From Hydrogenophaga sp. (GTDB lineage Bacteria > Pseudomonadota > Gammaproteobacteria > Burkholderiales > Burkholderiaceae_C): DNA of 54,062 nt. Shown in pieces: positions 25,707 through 31,072 of this stretch. The position numbers and the translations under genes were made by a program. Each line of letters begins with the position of its first letter. The first letter of the stretch is position 1. Where the stretch lies: the NCBI RefSeq assembly GCF_026125825.1, contig NZ_JAHCKK010000022.1:1-54062 (forward strand), in the 5' to 3' direction. The notes beneath the pieces were generated by a model. The model had not been told where the DNA came from. It searched no databases and saw only the letters and a list, made by a program, of their open reading frames with translations.

Positions 25707-26645
25707 CTAAAGAACACGACGACGCCGAGACTGTTCCCACATCTGATGCACTGAATAGGCAGCAAGCCAACGAATGGCGAGCCGAACCCGCTCATCAGGA
25801 TCAGGCAGAGACGCAATAAGCCTTAGAGCCGCTGGCACAGGGCGAGGAGTGCCCAGGTTGGCGCGTTGCTGAGCACGAGGTAATCGGCGAGCTCGGAGAG
25901 CAGCAAGCCGACGAGAAAGCCACCCAACAGGGGCGCAGTGGTCCCAAGGCGGAAGAACCGAAAACGCGCCGTGCTCATAGTCGCCGCGGAAGATTTGGCG
26001 GGTGTCGTAGGCATCATGCAAGTCCCTCCCGGTATAAGTCCATCGGTCCGCGATCACGCTGTTGGCACCCTGGCCTATGCGAGCGACCACAAGGTGAAAG
26101 AAGGGCAGGTAGCCCCACTTGCGAAAACGGTTCGTGTCGAAAATCGCGCCGAGCGCTTCACCGGCCTGCGCGATGATCCAGCCGATGAATGGAATCTTGA
26201 CCTTATCCATGCGGATGCAGTTGCAGGAGTACTCGACCAGGGCTTCACGCACCTGCTTGTCGATCATCACCACGTCCTGCACGATCAAGTACACATCCCA
26301 CCCCTTTTTGCGGGCATGGATCAGCCAGTCCAGCAGATCGGCGCGGCCCTTGTCCTGAAAGCTGCGACTGTTCAGCCAAGTGCCCAACTCGTCAAGAATG
26401 AGCACGCCATTCAAACTCTCGTCGTAGCTGTCGGGGTTGCCATGGCCGATCGCATCGAGGTCGAACGCCGTTGGCTTGTCGGGAATGCGCACATAGCGCC
26501 CCGGCTTCTTGGGGTTGAGCTTTTCCACGCGGATATCGAGATTGCCCGCAACGCGACGACCGGCCCACATGGCTTGTTTGGCCATCCACACGCAAAACTT
26601 CGATTTGCCGGTGCCGAGCTTGCCCTGAACAGCGTAGACAGCCAT
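25707..26645 (-). CDS. Zot-domain protein (pI-like phage assembly ATPase)
   Basis: A 312-residue protein. Walker A is GKLGTGKS (8-15) and Walker B lies in GVLILDELGTWLN (about 79-91). Zot/pI proteins drive extrusion of filamentous phage through the envelope and normally have one membrane segment after the ATPase domain. Here the residues after SVLPPWDHCAP (about 233-243) are arginine-rich and show no clear membrane segment; a second frame over the same bases does encode one (see 25823-26017). The start overlaps the pVI-like stop (TGATG). Confidence 0.9.
   Translation of the reverse strand: MAVYAVQGKLGTGKSKFCVWMAKQAMWAGRRVAGNLDIRVEKLNPKKPGRYVRIPDKPTAFDLDAIGHGNPDSYDESLNGVLILDELGTWLNSRSFQDKGRADLLDWLIHARKKGWDVYLIVQDVVMIDKQVREALVEYSCNCIRMDKVKIPFIGWIIAQAGEALGAIFDTNRFRKWGYLPFFHLVVARIGQGANSVIADRWTYTGRDLHDAYDTRQIFRGDYEHGAFSVLPPWDHCAPVGWLSRRLAALRARRLPRAQQRANLGTPRPVPAALRLIASLPDPDERVRLAIRWLAAYSVHQMWEQSRRRRVL
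25823..26017 (-). CDS. Membrane protein embedded in zot in another frame
   Basis: A 64-residue frame overlapping the 3' part of zot. GGGAGGG lies six bases before the first ATG, stronger than most sites in this prophage. The protein has a basic stretch (STARFRFFRLG) followed by a convincing membrane helix (APLLGGFLVGLLLSELADYLVL, about 29-50). Ff phages make pXI, a membrane protein, from an internal start in gene I, but in the same frame. This could be an analogous protein in another frame, or the true C-terminal part of Zot reached by frameshift. The base sequence is clear; expression is inferred. Confidence 0.5.
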   Translation of the reverse strand: MMPTTPAKSSAATMSTARFRFFRLGTTAPLLGGFLVGLLLSELADYLVLSNAPTWALLALCQRL

Positions 26646-26965
26646 CAGAGGTTAGCCGTCACAGTGACGGCATGAGCTTGGAGTTTGTAGGTCGCCACAG
26701 CGAGGACAGCTGTCATGTAGGTGGTCATGACGGTGCCAGCAACAGGAGGGAAGGCCAGACCCAAAAACTGCCCGTACTGCGTGTTGAAAAGCAACGACAG
26801 CAAGGGCACGATCCAGCCGTTGAAGGCGGTGACAAGGCCACTGGCGAGAGCGACGAGGACCGCAACACCGGCAATACGAATGGCGAGCTTCGCGGCAAAG
26901 AGCTTCGCCAGGAAGACACCAAGACTTGAGAACAGAGCGCCAAAAAAGGCAGCGAACAGTGGCAT
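26645..26965 (-). CDS. pVI-like minor coat protein
   Basis: A 106-residue, strongly hydrophobic protein with about three membrane segments (about 3-22, 30-62, 76-95). Position between the pIII-like adhesin and zot and this profile match the minor virion protein pVI (DUF2523/DUF5455-like) that ends the virion together with pIII. It starts one base after the pIII-like stop and its stop overlaps the zot start, so the three are translationally coupled. Confidence 0.75.
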   Translation of the reverse strand: MPLFAAFFGALFSSLGVFLAKLFAAKLAIRIAGVAVLVALASGLVTAFNGWIVPLLSLLFNTQYGQFLGLAFPPVAGTVMTTYMTAVLAVATYKLQAHAVTVTANL

Positions 26966-26966
26966 G

Positions 26967-28232
26967 TCAAACCCCCGTAGTGCGCATGAAAAGGTCGATG
27001 AGGCCCCATATCCCGGCGATCACCCACAGGAGGCTCATGAGGTCGTGGATGACGGGTTGAAACTGACAAACATCAATCTCAAGATCACCGAAGGCAGGGA
27101 GCACCAGGGCGGTACAGCCCGTAGGGAAAGAGAACGTCCACGACCAACCAGGAAGCGAGATATCGCGATGGTCGCCAAAGGCATCATTTGCATCCGTTTG
27201 CACTTTGCCGAGGTCGGTATTTGCTTGCGCGAAACGCGAGTCGGCATCGGCGGCAGCAGGTGTGCCGGTTTCATCGACCTTGACAGCACAGGCAGGCAAG
27301 GGAGGTGCGCCACACACCGCGCTGGCATCCTCACCGGGAGCGCCGGGCTCACCACGCGCGCCAGTACCGCCACGACCTACCGACGCCGAAGCAGGCCCGC
27401 CCGCATTGCCTCCAGAACCGGCTGTAGGCGTCCTACCTGCACCGGTTGAGCCCGAGCCCTCACCGGACGACGGTTTGAGCCCTGCGGATGGATTGCCGGC
27501 AAGAGTGGGCTTGTCTGGAGCAGCAACGGAAGGCAATGGACTGGCAGCCGTACCGACGCACACCGTCTTACCGTTCACCTCACCAACGAAGCCAGGACAG
27601 GAGGCATTCGGCGTTAGCGGCGATGCGGCAGTGTCCCCGGAAGTAGATGACTCACCCGTGATGACCATGGAGTAGTCACAGCTAAGCCGATAGAGACCCT
27701 GTGAACTAGGCTCCTGCGAGCGATAGCAAGACTGGACCGTAGCGATGTTGCCAACACACACACCATCGTTGTAGTCGTAGAGGTCGGACGGCTGCATGAG
27801 GTAGTCATGCACAAGGTCGTTAGCGTCAGGGTTGGAGCTACGACCCCAGCCCTCGGTGCGATTGAAGGTGCGGCCCTGGCCGACAACGCATTGCGTGCTA
27901 ACACATTGCCAGTTGCCCGCAGCAGCACCGGAGCCGCTGAATTTTGGGACTTGACCACCAGTACAGCTCAAGGTCTGGAAGGTCCGAAAAACGGTGCCGC
28001 GAGCAGTCCCGCCAGACTGAAAACATTGCGCGGTATCGGGGCCGCTGATGGTGGTCGAGCCGTAAGGAACGCCCCAATAGTTCGCGAGATAGTACTGACA
28101 CGACTCGGCTGCGGTCTTGTGGAACACGGTTGACCAACCGGTTTGGTTTGGGTACCAGACCTCATGCTGAGTGGCAGCAAATGAGGCAGAAGCGGCGAGG
28201 GCCGCGAACAGCCCGATGATGTATCGAAGCAT
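26967..28232 (-). CDS. pIII-like adsorption/minor coat protein
   Basis: A 421-residue envelope protein: signal peptide MLRYIIGLFAALAASASFA, a cysteine-containing N-terminal region (about 20-190), a Gly/Pro/Ser-rich linker (about 215-295) with a short collagen-like piece GEPGAPGED, a Cys-containing C-domain and a C-terminal membrane anchor (SLLWVIAGIWGLIDLFM). This is the pIII plan: receptor-binding head, flexible linker and anchor. GAGGG precedes the ATG at 28232; a GTG at 28253 overlapping the coat gene stop is possible but would damage the signal peptide. The host receptor, often a pilus, is unknown. Confidence 0.85.
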   Translation of the reverse strand: MLRYIIGLFAALAASASFAATQHEVWYPNQTGWSTVFHKTAAESCQYYLANYWGVPYGSTTISGPDTAQCFQSGGTARGTVFRTFQTLSCTGGQVPKFSGSGAAAGNWQCVSTQCVVGQGRTFNRTEGWGRSSNPDANDLVHDYLMQPSDLYDYNDGVCVGNIATVQSCYRSQEPSSQGLYRLSCDYSMVITGESSTSGDTAASPLTPNASCPGFVGEVNGKTVCVGTAASPLPSVAAPDKPTLAGNPSAGLKPSSGEGSGSTGAGRTPTAGSGGNAGGPASASVGRGGTGARGEPGAPGEDASAVCGAPPLPACAVKVDETGTPAAADADSRFAQANTDLGKVQTDANDAFGDHRDISLPGWSWTFSFPTGCTALVLPAFGDLEIDVCQFQPVIHDLMSLLWVIAGIWGLIDLFMRTTGV

Positions 28233-28249
28233 GTTGCGGCCCTCAGGGA

Positions 28250-28468
28250 TCACGCTGCGCCGCGGATCTTCTTGACGTACTTGATGGCGATCATGAAAAC
28301 AACGCCAACGCCCGCCAGGATCACCAGCTCGCCCGAGTAGTCGGTGACCTTCGTCGTGACGTTGGTCACAACGGCGTCGAACGGGTCAGTGCCCTGCGCG
28401 AAGGCGGAAACGCTGGCGGTTGCCAGCACGACCAAGGCCAGAGCCTTGTTTTTCAGTTTCGAGAGCAT
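28250..28468 (-). CDS. Major coat protein (pVIII-like)
   Basis: A 72-residue precursor. Signal peptide MLSKLKNKALALVVLATASVSAFA; mature protein of about 48 residues beginning QGTDPFDAV, then an amphipathic segment, one membrane helix (ELVILAGVGVVFMIAIKYV) and a basic end KKIRGAA. Acidic N-terminus, helix and basic C-terminus are the inovirus major capsid pattern; the basic end contacts the ssDNA. AAAGGGG precedes the ATG. Confidence 0.93.
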   Translation of the reverse strand: MLSKLKNKALALVVLATASVSAFAQGTDPFDAVVTNVTTKVTDYSGELVILAGVGVVFMIAIKYVKKIRGAA

Positions 28469-28532
28469 GTTGTGCCCCTTTCAAAAACACCAGTGGAACG
28501 ACTGGCAGCGGTATGCCGAGGCGGCATTCTTT

Positions 28533-28634
28533 TCAAGCCACGGACTTGATAGCCCGGATGTACGCAGTGGTCTTACCAGCGCTGTAGCCGATGGCCCAAA
28601 GGCCAGCAGTGGCAGAAACAATCTTCAAAATCAT
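28533..28634 (-). CDS. Tiny membrane peptide, 33 aa
   Basis: MILKIVSATAGLWAIGYSAGKT... is one membrane helix with a basic end. A GTG start at 28649, overlapping the previous stop (GTGA), would give 38 residues. It is the last of four overlapping short membrane frames before the coat gene. In size and place it resembles the pVII/pIX minor coat proteins of filamentous phages. No match was searched. Confidence 0.6.
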   Translation of the reverse strand: MILKIVSATAGLWAIGYSAGKTTAYIRAIKSVA

Positions 28635-28645
28635 GGAGAGCTCAA

Positions 28646-28744
28646 TCACAGCCGGTTCCCCGAGTTAAAGCCCATGGAAAAGGCGATGAAAGGGATGCAC
28701 CAGAAGATGGCTTGCATGACATGAGCGGTGTTTGACCAGTCCAT
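28646..28744 (-). CDS. Tiny membrane peptide, 32 aa
   Basis: MDWSNTAHVMQAIFWCIPFI... has one hydrophobic helix (about 10-24). Its ATG overlaps the preceding stop (TGATG) and its stop overlaps a GTG for the next peptide. Candidate pVII/pIX-like virion-end protein. The chain of overlaps supports translation. Confidence 0.6.
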   Translation of the reverse strand: MDWSNTAHVMQAIFWCIPFIAFSMGFNSGNRL

Positions 28745-28875
28745 CACTTTCGCCTGCGATAAAGGCACTCGCGGAAAAGAGCACCGACGAGAAAGCCAAC
28801 GAAACCTGAGATGACGCACAGCGCGATGGAACGCTCGATCAACGGGCCGCAGAGGTCGAAGACTTCACCGCTCAT
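28744..28875 (-). CDS. Small membrane protein, 43 aa
   Basis: MSGEVFDLCGPLIERSIALC... has one membrane helix (about 15-34) and the basic end RECLYRRRK. AGGGG lies six bases before the ATG, which overlaps the preceding stop (ATGA). A longer open frame upstream is discarded since it crosses two genes with better starts. Possible minor coat or assembly protein. Confidence 0.6.
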   Translation of the reverse strand: MSGEVFDLCGPLIERSIALCVISGFVGFLVGALFRECLYRRRK

Positions 28876-28991
28876 GAGTGACCCCTGAAAAACCGACGAA
28901 GTGCAGCCGAAACCGGAATGAGCGCAGCAAAGAATCCCAACAAGGCGAGATACACGACGCCGATGCTTGCGCATAGGAGAAGCCACTCCAT
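28872..28991 (-). CDS. Small membrane protein, 39 aa
   Basis: MEWLLLCASIGVVYLALLGF... has one or two membrane segments and a basic end LRRFFRGHS. AGGGG lies six bases before the ATG, the same pattern as the next gene, and the start overlaps the lipoprotein stop (TGATG). Function unknown; position suggests a virion or membrane protein. Confidence 0.6.
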   Translation of the reverse strand: MEWLLLCASIGVVYLALLGFFAALIPVSAALRRFFRGHS

Positions 28992-29152
28992 CACCGACCC
29001 CTGAAGGCGCCACCGTGACGAACGTACTCATCCCAGGCCGAGGCCGGGTAGGCGGGCATGAGCGTTTGAGGCGCATGCGTGTTTTGGTAGGTGTAGGTGC
29101 CGCACGCCCCGAGCAGGAGCGCGACGATGCACACCGCGTGCAGGCGGCTCAT
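28991..29152 (-). CDS. Small phage lipoprotein, 53 aa
   Basis: MSRLHAVCIVALLLGAC carries a signal peptide with the lipobox LGAC (Cys17). The mature part of 37 residues is polar and aromatic (GTYTYQNTHAP...). It starts two bases after the ssDNA-binding gene stop. Phage-encoded lipoproteins often exclude related phages or alter receptors; whether this one does is unknown. Confidence 0.65.
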   Translation of the reverse strand: MSRLHAVCIVALLLGACGTYTYQNTHAPQTLMPAYPASAWDEYVRHGGAFRGR

Positions 29153-29154
29153 GC

Positions 29155-29481
29155 TCAAGCCTTAGCAGGCGCGGGTTGCTGCGGTTGCTTGCCAGCGGGC
29201 GGGGCAGGCACAAGGCCCGTGAGCATCGCGGTGATCTTCCCAGCTTCCTTACCCCAGTCGGGCACAAGGAGCGCGAACGTGGCACGGAAGGTGCCCAGCG
29301 TGACCTTGTCACGCAGTTCGGGGGTGATGACACGCGAGGACAGCATGCCGACCGTTTCGACGTTGCCGTTGTCGTCCAACAGGATGCAGCGCGCTGCGAA
29401 ATGTTCGTAGGCGTCGCCGCTGCGAGCGGTGCGCTCTTCTTTTTCGACCTTGATGACTTGGATGGTGCTGGAGAAAGACAT
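29155..29481 (-). CDS. Probable single-stranded DNA-binding protein (pV-like)
   Basis: A 108-residue soluble protein with a predicted beta-rich core and a Pro/Gln/Ala-rich tail (VPAPPAGKQPQQPAPAKA), a layout common among ssDNA-binding proteins of filamentous phages. AAAGGA precedes the ATG. Place before the coat genes fits gene V. It would coat the new viral strand before assembly. The call rests on size, composition and position, not on a diagnostic motif. Confidence 0.65.
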   Translation of the reverse strand: MSFSSTIQVIKVEKEERTARSGDAYEHFAARCILLDDNGNVETVGMLSSRVITPELRDKVTLGTFRATFALLVPDWGKEAGKITAMLTGLVPAPPAGKQPQQPAPAKA

Positions 29482-29509
29482 GGTGGTTTCCTTTTTCAGG
29501 TTTGAGCGG

Positions 29510-29559
29510 CATGAGCACCGCTAGCTGTCCCACGCGTGAAGCAGTTAGCGGTGTTCATG
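29510..29559. other. Long hairpin between the zinc-ribbon gene and the ssDNA-binding gene
   Basis: The arms 29510-29527 and 29542-29559 form an 18-bp stem around a 14-base loop. Sixteen pairs are Watson-Crick; the other two are G-T wobbles when read on the plus strand but A-C mismatches on the minus strand. No T run follows. The stop codon of the zinc-ribbon gene lies in one arm. Possible attenuator, minus-strand signal or packaging hairpin. Confidence 0.7.
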
Positions 29560-29842
29560 AGCGAGCCGCAGGGGAAGGAAGGTCCAGGGCCATCTGTGCC
29601 CAATTCGGGCGGCTCTGGGTGGCCCTCTGCGCCTTCACAGCCCGGGGAGCCCGCAAAGGTCGCGGGGCCGATTCTTGTGACGCAGAGGGCCGAACTGGAG
29701 TGCTGTCATCGTCGTTGTTCCAACGGCAATCGCTGTTGGCGCAGTAAGCCTCATCAGCGACCGAGGTCGGAGCACCGCAACGCGGGCAGTGAGTGACGAA
29801 GCGCATGCCTTCGCCAGGCTTTCCAGTGGTGGCGCGGATCAT
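29555..29842 (-). CDS. Zinc-ribbon-like small protein
   Basis: A 95-residue protein with four spaced cysteines in CPRCGAPTSVADEAYC..C, a zinc-ribbon pattern, followed by a Ser/Pro/Arg-rich tail. The ATG overlaps the preceding stop (ATGA), which fixes the start. Zinc ribbons often bind nucleic acid, so a regulatory role in the phage is possible. I do not recognise a named family. Confidence 0.65.
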   Translation of the reverse strand: MIRATTGKPGEGMRFVTHCPRCGAPTSVADEAYCANSDCRWNNDDDSTPVRPSASQESAPRPLRAPRAVKAQRATQSRPNWAQMALDLPSPAARS

Positions 29843-30105
29843 GACCAGCGCCCGGGACGAGACACGTGCGCCGTCACGTAGACGTAGTCAACGTCATCGA
29901 ACTTCACGCCCTCATGGCCGCCAGTGGGCACATAGTCGGTGGCATCGAGGCTGTAGCCGTCGTCATCGAAGCACCACCAGTTGTCGCGCTCCTCGCCCAT
30001 AGAGCGGATGCGCTGGAGGTTGATGGGGCAACCGACGCGTGCAGGGAGGAAGGGGACTGGCGCTTGCTGCGAAGCAGCGAAGGCCGAGAACGAGAGTTGG
30101 TGCAT
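29839..30105 (-). CDS. Hypothetical phage protein, 88 aa
   Basis: A soluble protein with an acidic, aromatic C-half (WWCFDDDGYSLDATDYVP, FDDVDYVYV). AAAGGAG lies six bases before the ATG. It is the first gene of the leftward operon and overlaps the zinc-ribbon gene. I do not recognise the family. Its start region is part of a 15-bp direct repeat (30102-30116 and 30377-30391). Confidence 0.65.
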   Translation of the reverse strand: MHQLSFSAFAASQQAPVPFLPARVGCPINLQRIRSMGEERDNWWCFDDDGYSLDATDYVPTGGHEGVKFDDVDYVYVTAHVSRPGRWS

Positions 30106-30116
30106 TGCGGGCTCCT
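30102..30116. repeat. 15-bp direct repeat, copy 1
   Basis: GCATTGCGGGCTCCT, containing on the minus strand the ribosome-binding site and ATG of the 88-aa gene. An identical copy lies at 30377-30391. Confidence 0.9.
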
Positions 30117-30141
30117 TTACAGTGGCGAGAAAGGAGCCGAC

Positions 30142-30363
30142 ATGCCGAACTTCCAGATAGAACTCAACCGCCTCATCGTCCAGACAGCAGTGTTGGAACT
30201 GATCGCCTGGGTGGTGGGCTTTGTCGTTCTGTACTTCGTGGTTCGAGCAGCAGTCAGAGACGGCATCAACGAATCACGACTGGGAGAACGGACCGTCGCC
30301 AAACCCAGAGCCAGACCAAGCACGCACGATGGCAACACACTGCCACCGATGCACGCTGACTGA
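30142..30363 (+). CDS. Small membrane protein on the opposite strand, 73 aa
   Basis: MPNFQIELNRLIVQTAVLEL... has one clear membrane helix (about 17-34) and a basic, polar cytoplasmic tail. AAAGGAG lies five bases before the ATG. It reads against the main phage operon and sits exactly between two 15-bp direct repeats. Possible accessory (moron) gene, for instance for superinfection exclusion; no homology known to me. Confidence 0.65.
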   Translation: MPNFQIELNRLIVQTAVLELIAWVVGFVVLYFVVRAAVRDGINESRLGERTVAKPRARPSTHDGNTLPPMHAD

Positions 30364-30376
30364 AGAAATGGGAAGG

Positions 30377-30391
30377 GCATTGCGGGCTCCT
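30377..30391. repeat. 15-bp direct repeat, copy 2
   Basis: Identical to 30102-30116, again giving AGGAG and ATG on the minus strand, but here the frame that follows (to 30117) runs antisense to the 73-aa gene and looks non-coding. Confidence 0.9.
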
Positions 30392-30411
30392 GTTAAGATG
30401 AATTCCCGAAA

Positions 30412-30457
30412 TCGATAGTTATCGAATTCGGTAACGCACTTTACCAAAAGAGGTAAA
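30412..30457. promoter_or_regulatory. Operator region of the phage regulator
   Basis: A 14-bp palindrome TCGATA-GT-TATCGA (30412-30425) is followed by GGTAA, TTTACC and GGTAAA arms (30430-30457) that form two overlapping inverted repeats. Leftward promoter-like boxes TTGGTA and GATAAC, 18 bp apart, overlap them. A further palindrome TTATCGATAA (30478-30487) lies in the first codons of the regulator. This looks like a repressor-operator switch between the leftward operon and the regulator. Binding is inferred. Confidence 0.6.
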
Positions 30458-30458
30458 C

Positions 30459-30743
30459 ATGAGCCAATTGGATATTCTTATCGATAAAGGTAATTCGATA
30501 TACGGAAGCCAGAAGGAACTGGCCCGCCAGCTAGGCAAGCCGGACACTCACATATCGATGTGGAGGAAGGGCAAGCGAAGCTGCACAGCACCGGACAGAG
30601 CCGAGCTTGCAGCCGCCGTAGGAGAGAACGCGACGATTGCCGCGCTAGAAGCGGTAATCGATGGAATCGACACCACTACGCTCGCCGGAAAGAAGGCGAA
30701 AGCGGAGCTTGAGAAGGCCCTTGCGAGGGTTCGCATACTGTAA
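30459..30743 (+). CDS. Phage Cro/CI-like regulator (helix-turn-helix)
   Basis: A 94-residue protein with an N-terminal helix-turn-helix (about 16-40: [25 protein letters not shown]), then an Ala/Glu-rich helix. The arrangement resembles the DUF3693-type regulators of filamentous phages. AGAGG precedes the ATG. It is divergent from the leftward operon with operator-like repeats between. Its TAA stop overlaps the ATG of cyaY (TAATG), joining a host gene to the phage transcript. Likely the immunity repressor. Confidence 0.8.
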   Translation: MSQLDILIDKGNSIYGSQKELARQLGKPDTHISMWRKGKRSCTAPDRAELAAAVGENATIAALEAVIDGIDTTTLAGKKAKAELEKALARVRIL

Positions 30744-30753
30744 TGACCGACAC
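30739..30753. other. Candidate attR
   Basis: TGTAATGACCGACAC, the right-hand partner of the candidate attL at 23534-23548 (12 of 15 identical). The TGTA overlaps the last codons of the regulator; ATG at 30743 starts cyaY. Confidence 0.5.
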
Positions 30754-31072
30754 CGAGTACCAGGACCGCGCAGAAGCCCTGCTGCGGGCGATTGAGCTGG
30801 CCTGCGACCGCATCAACGACGACACCGATGCCGACGTCGACAACCAGAGGGTGGGCGGCATGGTCACCCTGTCGTTTGCCAACGGCAGCCAGATCATTGT
30901 CAACCTCCAGAAGCCACTGCACGAGGTCTGGATGGCGGCCCGTGCCGGGGGCTTTCACTACAAGCACGACGGCAACGCCTGGATGGATACCAAGGGTCAG
31001 GGCGAGTTCTTCGCCCATCTTTCGCGCTGTGCCTCAGAGCAGGCGGGACAGCCGCTGAACTTCAGTTCCTGA
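30743..31072 (+). CDS. cyaY: Frataxin-like iron donor CyaY
   Basis: A 109-residue frataxin fold protein, matching the family length. It has the acidic first helix ([18 protein letters not shown]...), the strand motif [17 protein letters not shown], and the conserved [18 protein letters not shown]. CyaY regulates iron delivery to Fe-S cluster assembly. The gene faces lptM in relatives; here the prophage regulator precedes it with a one-base overlap and there is no close ribosome-binding site. The 3' end overlaps convergent mrcA by 11 bp. Confidence 0.93.
   Translation: MTDTEYQDRAEALLRAIELACDRINDDTDADVDNQRVGGMVTLSFANGSQIIVNLQKPLHEVWMAARAGGFHYKHDGNAWMDTKGQGEFFAHLSRCASEQAGQPLNFSS

Larger units (their letters stand above)
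23534..30742. mobile_element. Inovirus (filamentous phage) prophage, about 7.2 kb
   Basis: Between lptM and cyaY, which normally face each other with a short gap, lies a 7.2-kb block with the inovirus gene set: HUH replication protein, likely ssDNA-binding protein, tiny membrane peptides, signal-peptide-bearing major coat protein, pIII-like adhesin, pVI-like protein and Zot assembly ATPase. It also has a small serine recombinase and a Cro-like regulator. Both ends coincide with gene ends and a shared TGTA. Size and gene order fit a complete phage genome. No secretin gene is present. All genes look intact, so it may still be active. Confidence 0.93.

Noticed and set aside
25181-25816. 211-codon frame across the phage repeat arrays (also a 175-codon frame on the other strand)
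   Set aside because: Repeat-derived His/Arg or Cys-rich sequence; unit lengths change frame and no start signal is visible.
29028-29333. 101-codon minus-strand frame overlapping the ssDNA-binding gene
   Set aside because: Arginine/proline-rich out-of-frame reading; the overlapping gene has a good start and coupling.
30117-30380. 87-codon minus-strand frame starting at the second 15-bp repeat
   Set aside because: It has a ribosome-binding site by virtue of the repeat but is antisense to the better-supported 73-aa membrane gene and shows no protein-like pattern.
30720-30760. dif-like site (TTCGCATAC-TGTA resembles the XerC half of dif)
   Set aside because: Only one half matches (GGTTCGCATAC versus GGTGCGCATAA); the XerD half TTATGTTAAAT is absent on both ends, and the element carries its own recombinase.
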